Assembly: GCA_024291935.2 (NCBI GenBank)
Contig: CM044318.1
Location: 85,882,001 to 85,946,000, forward strand
Source: Okapia johnstoni
Lineage: Eukaryota > Chordata > Mammalia > Artiodactyla > Giraffidae
Direction of reading: 5' to 3'
Length of the DNA stretch: 64,000 bases
How positions within the stretch are numbered: the first letter of the stretch is position 1; each line of letters opens with the position of its first letter. The translations under genes were made by a program, and so were the position numbers. The notes below the pieces were generated by a model. That model saw only the letters and a program-made list of their open reading frames with translations. It ran no database searches and was not told the origin of the DNA. This document shows positions 1-9,357 of this stretch, piece by piece.

Positions 1-3000
1 TCACCAACTTTATCTTTTTTGTCACTCCACTGCTGGCTCCGAGCTGCGGGCACAGGGACTTGCCACCCGGGCAGGGTCTCCACACGGGCCTGCTGCGGAG
101 CGGCCTGGGAGGGCAGTGCCCTCGGCCCCCACCTCGCCCTACTCCAGGGGTTCGCCTTGATGGGGCGGGAGCAGCGGCCGAGAGGAGCCGGGGGGGGCCC
201 AGCACCCAGGCCAGGGAGGGGGCGGGGACTTCAGGCCCATCCCGGTTGTCCAGAGAGAAGCTGCAGCGCGTGCCCGCGCCCGCCGCCCCCGCGGGAGCCC
301 TGCCCCGCCCCTCTCCCTCCCTGGGGACCTAGGGGCGCCCAGTACCCCGGCAGGAGACGCCGAGGGGGGGACAGGCTGACACTGTGGAAGTTGCGCAGGC
401 CCGCCGCTACCGCCGGTCCAGCCTCCGCGCACAGAGCGCTCCCAGGGGCCAGATAGACGCCCAGGGGCCGGCCCGGGCGGGGCCTGACCTTCGCTGGAAA
501 CCCCGCGGGCCGCCACGGCGGCGACCACCGCTCAGGGCCCCGCGCTCAACGCGATTTGCACGGGGTGGCCCTCGCGCCGCAGCCGCCGCCTCCTCCTCGG
601 AGGGTGGGAAGTATTCCTTTTGTGCGGATTTACGGGGAGAGGCTTCAATGAGCCCCCTCGCATTTGCATTTAAATAGCGGCATCAAGCGCTTCGCGTGCC
701 ACACACCAGTGGGCTCCCAGATGTCACGCCGGAGTCAGTCAGATGGCCAGTGCCCAGCTGTCCTCCCCACGTCGTGCCGGAGCAGGCAGTGACCTTAAAG
801 AGACAGCGCTCGCAGCCCCTGGAGCCCCGCTCGGGGAGCGGCTTGCAGGGCGCAGGGCCGCGGCCGCGCTTGGCCGCTGACCCGCGGCACCACCAGAGGC
901 TGGGCCAGGCGGTACAACGCGCGCGGCGCCCGCGCCCAGGCCTGCTCCGGCCTCCCTGCCGGCCGCGCCGTGCCCGGGCCGCCCGCGCGCCAGGCCCTCC
1001 GCCCGCGCCCACTACCCACCCGCGGGAGGGGGCGGGCGGCTACGCGCGCGCGCCAGGCGTGAACTTCCCCCTCGCGTCTGCCCCGTCCCGGGTCTTCCTC
1101 GGCCGCGTGGTGCGGGGCCTGGTGAGCGGGAGCCAGGCTGGTGCCGGCCTCCGAGCCATCCAGAAAGTTCGGCCAAGTTGGGGTCCCAGAGTGCACAGCC
1201 GGCCTCTGAGTCCGCGCTGGACTCGTGTCCAGGGGGCACTCGGTGAATGCCCCTTCTGGCCCTTGGCCGAGCCCGGGGAGCCAGCCGCCCTCCCTACCAG
1301 CCTTCCAAGGAGTCAGAAACTGCATTTCCGGCGTTGAGAAGCCCGGGCCACGGTTCCTGGAAGCCGATGCCTAAGAGGGATCCGGGGTGCGGGGCGCGGC
1401 CGGGTGCGGCTCCCTCGTAGGGCCGGTGTCCTCGGGCCCAGGCTGCGCGGCCGTGCCCCTCAGAGCCCTCGGGAAAGGGTGGGAGCCACGCGCCGAAGGC
1501 CAGCGGTTCTCTTTCCCGCCTCCAGTGCTGAGTTGCAGGCGCGGCCCGCCCCCACGTCCTCCGCGCCCGGGGGTCACGCTCAGACCGCGCCGGTAACCCG
1601 GCCTCCAGTCCCGCTCCGGGCCCGGCGCCACAGGCAGAGCCTGAGGGAAAAAAAACACCCGAAAGCGGAGAGTCGGACTGACCTTGGGCACGGGCGAGCA
1701 GGAGGCCGTAGGGCCTGGGAGAGCGGGAGAGGGCAGTAACTCTGGGAGGGCGCACTGCGGGCTGGGGTGGCACAGCCGGGCACTCGCAAACCCTGCCCGG
1801 CGTGGGTCAGGGGGCGCGGCCGCTGGGTGCGCCGGGGCTTGGCCTTCTACCGCGGGGAGTACGCGGGCCGTGGGCCTGGGGAGGTCGGGAAAGCCTGGGC
1901 TCCGCACTCAGACCACCCCAACCTGTTAAGCGACCCGCCAAGGGGGCCGGGCCAGAGTCTGGGGAGGTTTCCAGGCCCAGGGAACGCGCCTTCGCCCTGG
2001 CTGGACAGGGACAGAGGCTGCGGGGTTCTAGGGAGGTTGTGGCGACAGAACGCAAGCCTGGACGCGCCTCCCGCCCGCCCTCGGAGGCAAGTAACTGGGC
2101 ATCTTGCCCCGCACACAAGGGGCGCTCCTACAGGCTCCTCTGCCCTGAGCTGGAAGGCGCGAGGCCTGGCTGGAAGGATTCACAGCTAAAAAACGAACAT
2201 CGGAGGGTCTCAGACCCCTGATCTCTGCACCGCCTCCTCAAGCCCGGTCATTCTGGAAGGGTCAGGCTCCTGCAGGCCGACCCTAAGGACCGAAAAGGGC
2301 TCAATACTCCTAGTGAGAAGGTGCAGGCGCCTCCTGCCGAGGCGGCCAAGTTTGACAAACAGCGCCTCCTGGGGTGAGCAGAGCAGAGTGCCGCCGCGCC
2401 GCCCGCGAGCCGAGCCGCCCAGACTCCCACCCAGGCCCGGGCAGGTGGCCGCCGCCGCTCCCCGCCCGCCCGCACCGGCGGGGCCGCGGCTCCTGCGCAC
2501 CGGACGCACCTAGGCCTCGCTGACCCGGTGACCCCAGGAGCGCGCAGAGCCGTCCGCCCGCCGCCCGGTCCTAACTGCCGCTCACGTGTGTCTGCAAAGC
2601 CAGGCCGAGCCGGGGCACCAGGAATAAGGCCCAGGCGGCGAGCACCGAGCCCGCTCCCCGGAGGAAACCACGCGCTCCCAGGTGCGCGGCCCTGCAGGGG
2701 CCGTGGACGCCAGCCGAACCGTTCTCGATCGCCTCCCCGGAAAGCCTAGCTCCGAGCGGGGCCAAGGATGCTGAGCGCACCTCGACTCCTGCAGCGTGCG
2801 AAATTAGAAAGGAAACAGTTAATTCCTCTCTCCTGGTCCTAACTTTTCCCCGGCCCTTGCGGTTGCTTTGGCTAACCCTACATTCCGAGTCAGCCCCTGG
2901 AGCTCCTCGGTGGGAGCGAGAATCCGAAATCACACGCCCGCTCTCTGCCAGTCGGGCTTCTCCCTACGCACCTTGCAACCTTAAAGGTTGCTTCTCTGCA

Positions 3001-3290
3001 ACACGCTCGGCAGGCGCACCAGAGCGGGTAAAGACGGCTCGTGCGTGCCGGGGGTCCCTCGGATCTGAAAAGGTACAGAGATTTCACAACGAGCTGGGAT
3101 TTCCCGAGCTGCCTTCAGCGGCGCCCCAAGGCAGTCCGGCAGGAGGAGCCCGAGCCGGCGCCCCGGACTGGATTCCGCGAGCTCCCGCCCCGCCAGTTTA
3201 CAAAGCAAACTTCCCCCAGAGCAGTTTCTAGATCGAAACAGCGCGCGCAGTCCGCCAATCAACACCTCCACAGACCCAAACTGCAGAAAC
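1..3290. other. CpG-island block A
   Basis: A long GC-rich stretch dense in CG dinucleotides, with many GGGCGG and CCCGCC words, and no recognisable interspersed repeat. Open frames occur on all six frames because stop codons are rare in such DNA; none shows a domain, and they overlap on both strands, so I do not call a gene. An E-box CACGTG lies near 2583-2588 and an inverted CCAAT word (CCAATC) at 3255-3260. Unmethylated islands of this size in mammals usually cover promoters or first exons of developmental regulators; that is family knowledge, and the host gene is not identified. Confidence 0.8.
662..677. promoter_or_regulatory. Octamer word fused to a TATA-like box
   Basis: The sequence ATTTGCAT (662-669) runs directly into TTTAAATAG (669-677) inside an otherwise CG-rich island. 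ATTTGCAT is the POU/Oct-factor octamer and TTTAAATA is TATA-like. A Sox-like word CCTTTTGTG lies about 45 bases upstream (617-625). Together they resemble a core promoter with a proximal octamer, with a start expected near 700 if read on the plus strand. The AT core is nearly symmetric, so the minus direction is also possible. No transcript evidence is visible. Confidence 0.4.
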
Positions 3291-3640
3291 ATCGATCGAT
3301 CAGATAATTTCAAATATTATAATTGGCTTTAATTAAACACACTGCGTTCTAATTAACTCTGAAATTTTAGCATGCTTTGGGACACTGGTGTCTGATTTGA
3401 TATTGTCAGTCCAGATGTCCTAATAAAATTCAATCCTCCACTCAAGACTTCAATATTCACTAAGAACAAAATGCAAATTAAATGTAAAACCTAAAGTATC
3501 ACCAAAGGTATAATCAAGAAAGGTGTCTCAAAACTTCTCACTTTTTATTACGCAGTAGTTTAAAAATGCAGATTACATCCTAACAAGACCTCTCAGGCAC
3601 ACCATAAATCTTAACTCTTTCCTGGACGGGGTTGGCGTGC
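3290..3640. promoter_or_regulatory. AT-rich homeodomain-site cluster, candidate enhancer
   Basis: This interval breaks the CpG island with AT-rich, repeat-free sequence. It contains ATAATTGG (near 3319), the palindromic TTTAATTAAA (near 3328), CTAATTAAC (near 3349) and the octamer ATGCAAAT followed by TAAATG (near 3472). Clusters of TAATTA-type homeodomain words next to islands are common in conserved developmental enhancers. Conservation itself cannot be seen from one sequence, so this is an inference from composition and motif density. Confidence 0.4.
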
Positions 3641-4230
3641 CCTGCCACTGGCTTCAAGGTAAAGGAGGGGGGCAGACAGATCCCAGGGCGGGACTTGCAC
3701 CACCTCGTCTGGAAGCCAACGGGGCGCAAAACTTTGCCAGTGAGGTTCTGGTTTGAAACACCGAGTGTGCCAACCCAGGCAAAGGAGCTGGGGTGGCAGA
3801 GAGCCAAGGGGTGCAGGTGAACAGGTTGGCACGCCACTGACGTCCTCCTCTGCCCGCGACCTTCGCCCACGTCCTGGCCACTGCTCAAGGGAGCGTGCAC
3901 ACACCCCTTCTCCTGCGCGGAAGTGTGGAGGTGGGTGACAGCGGCCAGGTCCCCTCAGTCCGCTCGCTTAATTATCTGAGCTGCGGAGACCCGGACAAAG
4001 AGGCTGGGAAGGAAGGGTGAGCACACCGCCCTCGGACAGAAATGTGTCAAGCCCGCCTCCCTTCTCGCCCGCACAAACCCTTTCGCCCTCATTCTCGCGA
4101 CTTCTAAGGGATCCAAGCCGGCGGTCGGGGTGCGGCGGCGCGCGGTGTCGGGACAACCTCTCCCGGGAAGCCCAGCGCAGGCCACGCGGGGGTGCGCCTT
4201 TGGCGACACGCTGGCAGCGACTATATTCTT
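3640..4230. other. CpG-island block B
   Basis: A moderately CpG-rich stretch, strongest at about 3830-4200, with no repeat and no convincing coding frame. It sits between two AT-rich intervals and belongs to the same island cluster as the flanking blocks. Short frames on both strands are compositional. Confidence 0.6.
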
Positions 4231-4560
4231 TCCTCATGCGAGGGTCTGCTAAATGTACAGTCCAGAATGAGCCCTGTGAAAGGGAAGCTATTCTCACACT
4301 AAACATGTGTATGTTTTCCATACTAATGGAGTCACTTAAAGCTGTTGCTAATTTAACTTTTTAAAAAGGCCACACTGTGGAAATTTGCATTTTCTTTAGG
4401 ATATTGAAATGAAGAGGAAGCTGCTGGGCGGCGAGGCTGCCCCAGGCATAGCTGGGGGCCATGCAGAAATAAAAACAGATAAAGAAAAGAAGAAAGAAAG
4501 AAACCCGCTTCTCTTCTAGACTATTAATAAGCAATTTGTCCCGCTGAAATTTACATTGCA
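4230..4560. other. AT-rich interval between islands
   Basis: CpG-poor sequence with a short purine run of AAGAAAG type near 4482-4503, a CTATTAATAAG word near 4520, and ATGCAGAAATAAAAACAG near 4461. No repeat family is recognised. It could be a regulatory spacer or an upstream promoter region for the donor-bearing island that follows; nothing in the sequence decides this. Confidence 0.4.
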
Positions 4561-4820
4561 AAGCGCGGCGCACTAGCGGCCGCGGCGGCAGAGCCGACGC
4601 AGGCTCGGGTTGTGCGTCCCGCGCAGGGTGCGGGCGGCCTCTGGACCGTCCCGGCCGCCCTCTGGAGTGATCGGTGGGCAGCTTTGAACTTGGCGTCCTT
4701 GTCGCCTCACGGGCGACCCTCGCCCACACCCACGCGTATCTGCACCCCAGGGCCCAGCCCGGGCCGCGCTCCCAGGGAGAGCCAGGACTGGAGCTGCGTG
4801 GTGGCCACCAGGCCAGAGCC

Positions 4821-4834
4821 GCAGCCAGGTAAGG
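4821..4834 (+). other. Candidate 5' splice site in CpG island
   Basis: GCAGCCAG|GTAAGG matches the mammalian donor consensus (MAG|GTRAGT) at eight of nine positions, with the exon side ending at 4828. It lies in CpG-island block C, where a first, possibly non-coding exon would be expected. If real, transcription runs rightwards into the repeat-rich part of the window. No matching acceptor was identified, and such words also arise by chance. Confidence 0.3.
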
Positions 4835-5092
4835 GTCTCTCCAGGGCAGATCCTAGGCTCCCATGGACATCCCAGACTCAAGGACCCCCATCCGCCCCTA
4901 GAACTGCTCAGGCCTTAAATTAACGACGCCAACAATAAGCTGGAGGTTTTTCGCGCTGTGCCGCGCGGCCCTGGTCCAAGTCCACCGCCAGTGCGGAGCC
5001 TCGCGCTGCGCGCCCCCCCCGCGCCCCCGCCAGCTCCCCCGCCCGCGCGCGGCCCGGCGGAGCGCGGCTCCCGAGCCTAGAGTGGGGCCAGG

Positions 5093-5106
5093 GCGCCATC
5101 TACGGG
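5093..5106 (-). promoter_or_regulatory. CTCF-like binding word
   Basis: Read on the minus strand, CCCGTAGATGGCGC fits the CTCF core CCASYAGRKGGCRS with one mismatch, at its third base. It lies in an island between two AT-rich candidate enhancers, a common place for CTCF. Binding depends on methylation and flanks, so this is only a motif match. Confidence 0.4.
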
Positions 5107-5204
5107 CGCCGCGCGCTCCGGGCGCCGCCGCCGCCACCCTCTCCCCCGCGGAACCCGCGCTGCCTCCCGCCGCCGCCTGCGCTCGCCCCGCGCCCGCTCC
5201 GCGA

Positions 5205-5625
5205 TGCCTGCCACTTATCACAATTACAGGGCGCTCCCCGTGCCAATTTGCTTATGAAACATTGATTGCTAGATGTTCCAACTTTTAAGCACTATATTAA
5301 AACTTTCGAAACCAGGGCGCTCTCCGGCTTGCTTGCGATTTTTAGGCACACGATTAAGACATGAAATGTAAAGATAATGCAATTTGATTTGTTAGTCTAA
5401 CTCTGCGATTTGAGACTCGATGTCCCCAAAGACCAGGCGAGCTTTTCGCCTTTATTTATTTTTATTAAAACATCAATCTACGCTGGAGCTGGGTGAACTC
5501 GGTTTCACCTGGAGAACATAAAATCCTCCATACCAGAGAAATAAGCACCTTTCATAAATCAGCGGTATTCCTGACACATCGATCAATTTTTGGTTGTTAA
5601 TCCGAAAGGAGGAGTTTTAATTGCT
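5205..5625. promoter_or_regulatory. AT-rich repeat-free candidate enhancer
   Basis: Between two islands lies about 420 bases of CpG-poor sequence without a recognisable repeat. It holds many homeodomain- and Fox-like words, including GATTGCTAG near 5264, TTTATTTATTTTTATTAAAA near 5450-5470, CATCAATC near 5471, TTCATAAATCAG near 5552 and ATCGATCAATTTTTGG near 5579. The juxtaposition with promoters suggests a conserved proximal enhancer. Cross-species conservation is the deciding evidence and cannot be seen here. Confidence 0.45.
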
Positions 5626-6780
5626 TCCCGCCTTCTCGTCCGGGCACCTCGGGTTTCGACCCCTCCCTCCAGCCCTCCAAGGGTCCCACTTTGTATTGGG
5701 GGAGGGGCCGTGATGGAGAAATCCCGGGTCCTTCCCGGAATCCCAGAGCCCCGAGTCTCCGCCCGTGCCCGTGCGCGCCTCCCCCGCACCGAGGGCTCCC
5801 GGCACGCGCTCAGCTCTCCGCAGCCTAGCCTGGGAGGGCCTCGAGGAGAGGCCACCGGGGACCCGCGAGGCCCCTCAGGCGTGCTCGCCGGCCTCCACGA
5901 CGCTGCCAGGGCCCGGCGCTAAAGTTCCCCGAGCGGCCGGGCCCGGAGTGCCGCCCCGGGTCCCGGGCCCCCCGCGTACCCCAGCCCCGCCGCGCACCTT
6001 CGCCGCACTCCCGGCCCGCGCTCCCGCAGGCGAGGAGAGCGCACTCCGGCTCTGCCACCCAGCGCCTGGCCCGCGACGCGCGAAGTTCAACTTTGCGGGC
6101 CCGTGGCCTCCGGGGGGCCTCACTCCGGGGCGGGGGGGGGACCCCGACGGGATCGTGGGCACCCTCCGCGCGCTTACCTGAGCCACTCATTCGACGGGCA
6201 TGGCGGGGCGCCCCGGCCGCGAGGGTGACGGCGGCGCCGGCGGCGGGCCGGGAGGGTGTGCGGCCCGGCGCCTCCCCACGTTCCCACCTCCCGCCCCTCC
6301 CGGGAGAGCCCACGGGCCGGGCCGCGAGCGCGCCAGTGCGCACGCGCTGCGCTGCCTTCCACCGCGGGAGGCGGCGCGCGGCGCGCGGGGGCCGAGCGGG
6401 GACGCGAGGAGGTGCCAGCGGGAGCCCCGCAGCCCGCCGGCCGCCGCGCCCCGAGGCCGCAGCTGGGTCTGAGCTGGCCGCGGTGGGAGGGCTGGGGACC
6501 TCCGGGCTGCCCCCGGCCGGACGCAGGGCCCTCCATGGGGAAACCCTGTTGCCTTGCCGGGACCGCCACCCCCCCAAAACCCGCTCCTTCCCCCGGGGCG
6601 TTCCTAGCCTGCTTTGGCCAAGAGAGCGCGCCAGGCCCCAGACGGGCCGCCCCGGCCGGGACACCTGTCCAGAAGCCGGTTCCAGGCCCCGGGAGGCCTG
6701 GAGCTGTCGGTGTGGACGCGTGCACCCTCCCAAGCGGAGGATGGCGCGGAGTGCCCCGGACCGTTTTGGTAATGTTGGAG
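5625..6780. other. CpG-island block D, probable promoter/first exon
   Basis: This is the rightmost and most CpG-dense island, peaking around 5900-6500. It contains a consensus donor on the minus strand at 6178 preceded by short start codons. Long open frames, one of more than 300 codons on each strand, overlap each other and are explained by the scarcity of stops in GC-rich DNA; I see no domain in either. To the right CpG density falls sharply, so this looks like the island edge and perhaps the start of a leftward transcript. Confidence 0.65.
6172..6201 (-). other. Candidate first exon end: tiny uORF, overlapping ATG, and splice donor
   Basis: On the minus strand an ATG with G at -3 (6202-6200) opens a four-codon frame M-P-V-E whose stop TGA overlaps a second ATG at 6190-6188. 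That second ATG opens M-S-G-S- and then meets CAG|GTAAGC, with the exon ending at 6178. The donor is a near-perfect consensus in the island centre. A first exon of a leftward gene, coding or 5'UTR, would look like this. No gene is recognised from four residues, and the second ATG has a weak Kozak context. Confidence 0.3.
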
Positions 6781-8227
6781 GAGGAAGGCCTCCTTGGAGA
6801 CGAGGTGCCACTAATCATCTAGTGAGAAGCAGCCTTCTGCCTGGAAGTCACAGTGAAATGGGGGTGGGGCGCAAGAGATCTCCCACAAAAGGGGAGACGG
6901 ACCAAGATCCCCCCTATAAAGCCGCCGTGAAAGCAAGTACCTGGGCCGCTCCAAGCCGAGCTGCACGCGGCTCTGGAGAAGGAGGCCAGGACCCGGCACC
7001 CGCGACTCCCGTCTTTGGTGTCTTTGGTGTCACCTGGCGGATGACCAGCTGTAGAACCTTTGCCATGAACATCTGGAGCTGCTCTGCAGGCAAGAAATGG
7101 GACCAGGTGGGCACTCGCATCCTGGGGCCTGTGGCTGGCACTGGGGTTGGAAGGAGCTGACCCCCCTGCCCTCTCCTACCCCAGGTGAGCTTATTTCTCT
7201 AATATGCCCCTTTGATGAAAACCTACCGCTCTCTCCTGCTCTTATCTACCTGCTTCCTCAAAACCTGAGTGCAGTTCAGGTACCTAAACAAATACAACTT
7301 TCACATCAGCAAGGTTTGTCTCAGAAAGTGCTAGTGTGGTGAAGCCAGACCCTCACCCTCCAACATTCCTTGGTTTTTTTCGCCTGTTTCTTGCTCCTTG
7401 CTTTGTTTTGTACTCTTTATTTCAACCTTTTACAGTGAAAATTGAATGTGCTGAATCATGAAATCTTACTGGAAGGAAAAAGTTATTTTTGGCCATTTAT
7501 TTAGTAAAAAGCACTCTAGAGAATGCAACCCAGAAATGTACTTTATTATGATAGCTTAATGTAAGAAAAGAACTAAATAACGAATATTTCCCCCTTGTCA
7601 TCTTCACTTGGGAGTCATTTTTAATGTGAGCCAGCATGAAACCATTAAACCTATATGCAATATTTTTGGATGTAAAATTACCCATGTTTTTAATAGCACC
7701 TCACAGGTACTGGATGTTGTGTGCCAACATCCGAGATAGGCATGCACGTGCACAGGAAAGCTGGAGGACATGTCCTGGTCGCGCTTCCAGGAAGCTGCGG
7801 CCACAGCCCCAGGGCTGGGCTCCAGAGCTCTGGTCCTTCCAAGGAGCAGCCATGTGTGGCTTCAGAGGCAAAGAAGGGAGGGGGTCCAATGTCTTAAAGT
7901 CACTTTGCATACATGGAGCCTTGGAAGGGCTTCTGCTCGATCAGTCTGGCCAGGTCAGCTGTGGAATGACAGGGAGGGGGCTGGGGGTGGCTTTATCCTC
8001 AAACGGGCTCTTGGGGACCTTGCATACTGCTTCACCCCAAGTTCTCGCCTCCCCCTGCCCAGGTCTTGCCTGCTCCTCTGTCCCCCAGAGGCTGCTGTCC
8101 CCAGCACTCCCTCAAAGGTGCCCGTGCTGCCCTGAGGGTGCCTGCCCCTTGCTCCACGGCACCCTTTCTTCCCGAGCTGCCCCTCGACAGTGGAGTCCGG
8201 GGTCCACCTCCGTAGGTTCTAAGGGAG

Positions 8228-8228
<1 letters not shown>

Positions 8229-8271
<43 letters not shown>

Positions 8272-8276
8272 TGTGT
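8229..8276. repeat. (TG)n microsatellite
   Basis: About 21 perfect TG units followed by a short GTGTGT extension after one interruption. Such runs are usually length-polymorphic. Confidence 0.97.
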
Positions 8277-9318
8277 ATAAATGAAAGAGGAATGGATGGA
8301 GAACGTTGTGCCACATAGGTAGTGACTCAGGGACCAACTGCTGGAGAGAGGCACAGTGTTGGTCTGCTGAGTCCATGTGAGAAATGAGATGGTCTGCTGG
8401 AATGCTTGGAGGAAACCCATCCTTTTTATGGGAGGGAGAAACTCAGAGCGCTCCACCCGTGGTGAGCGGTCCATTGGCTCACTCTCATGTGCCTGTATCA
8501 GCACGGAGGTGCCCCTCGAGAAGCCAACCAGTCCCTCTGTGCCTCACTCACTGGACACAGCGACTGCCACGCCCTCCACTGCCCTCCGTTACCCCTCCCC
8601 CCCCAAATATTCTCGCAGGCTGGGCTGGACTGTGTGCAGTGGTGAGGAGGCCCTGCCCGCATGCCGTGGGAGGTGCCGTGTCACAGCTACACACGCGAGG
8701 ACAACAGGAAACAGCCAGGTGATGTTTGCACTGGGAAAGGCCTCCGCAGATCTCGGAGGTTAAGCCCAATTCTCTCAGGCACATAAAAATCAATGTCCAT
8801 TTCATCTGTCGAGGTCCACATCTGTATGCTTTGTCACTGGCCACTGTACCTAGAAACGTAAATTCACAAACATCAATATTCAAACCTGTTTCAATATTTA
8901 CTTTGATCTCCTTACCCGTAACGAGCACTGTGCCTGGTGCCCACCACTAACCAGCCAACAGTGTGGTGTGAGGACTGCAAGGTGGGGATGTAACTGCCCC
9001 CCAGTAGCACTTGCATATCCAAGGGTGGGGGGTGCAGGGAGCCCGCTATGGGGGTGAAACTCGGCCACTGAACCCCGAAGTTGGAACTCAGTCATGGGCA
9101 TTTCCAGAGCACAGGCAGTTCCAGGCACTGCTGTATGCGCAGGTCTTTCTTGCTTGCGTGAGCCATGTCTCTACGATCTCTCTTGCGAGAAACCCCGTCC
9201 CGGTCATCCAGTTTATTATTTCTTCGGACAGAGCTGGCTCGGCACAGGGGCTCAGCAATGCTTCCTGAATTCATACAGGTGCGATTCAGTGTTCGAGACT
9301 TCGTGTTGCAGGAAGATT

Positions 9319-9320
<2 letters not shown>

Positions 9321-9355
<35 letters not shown>
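9321..9355. repeat. (CA)n microsatellite
   Basis: About 17.5 perfect CA units. It lies roughly 1.05 kb from the (TG)n run and is complementary to it. Confidence 0.97.

Positions 9356-9357
<2 letters not shown>

Larger units (their letters stand above)
4560..5205. other. CpG-island block C
   Basis: Very CpG-rich DNA with C-rich and G-rich tracts (for example the C run near 5017-5023). It contains a splice-donor-like site at 4828 on the plus strand and a CTCF-like word at 5093-5106. Open frames here lack any domain or codon signal I can recognise. It probably covers a promoter or first exon of a transcript. Confidence 0.65.

Noticed and set aside
5825..6811. Long antisense open frame of more than 300 codons in the right CpG island
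   Set aside because: It overlaps an equally long frame on the other strand, is rich in A, G, P and R as expected from GC-rich DNA, has no domain, and is crossed by a strong splice-donor context.
8229..9355. CRISPR-like or satellite arrays
   Set aside because: The only arrays are dinucleotide microsatellites; there are no spaced direct repeats of 20-50 bases with unique spacers anywhere in the window.
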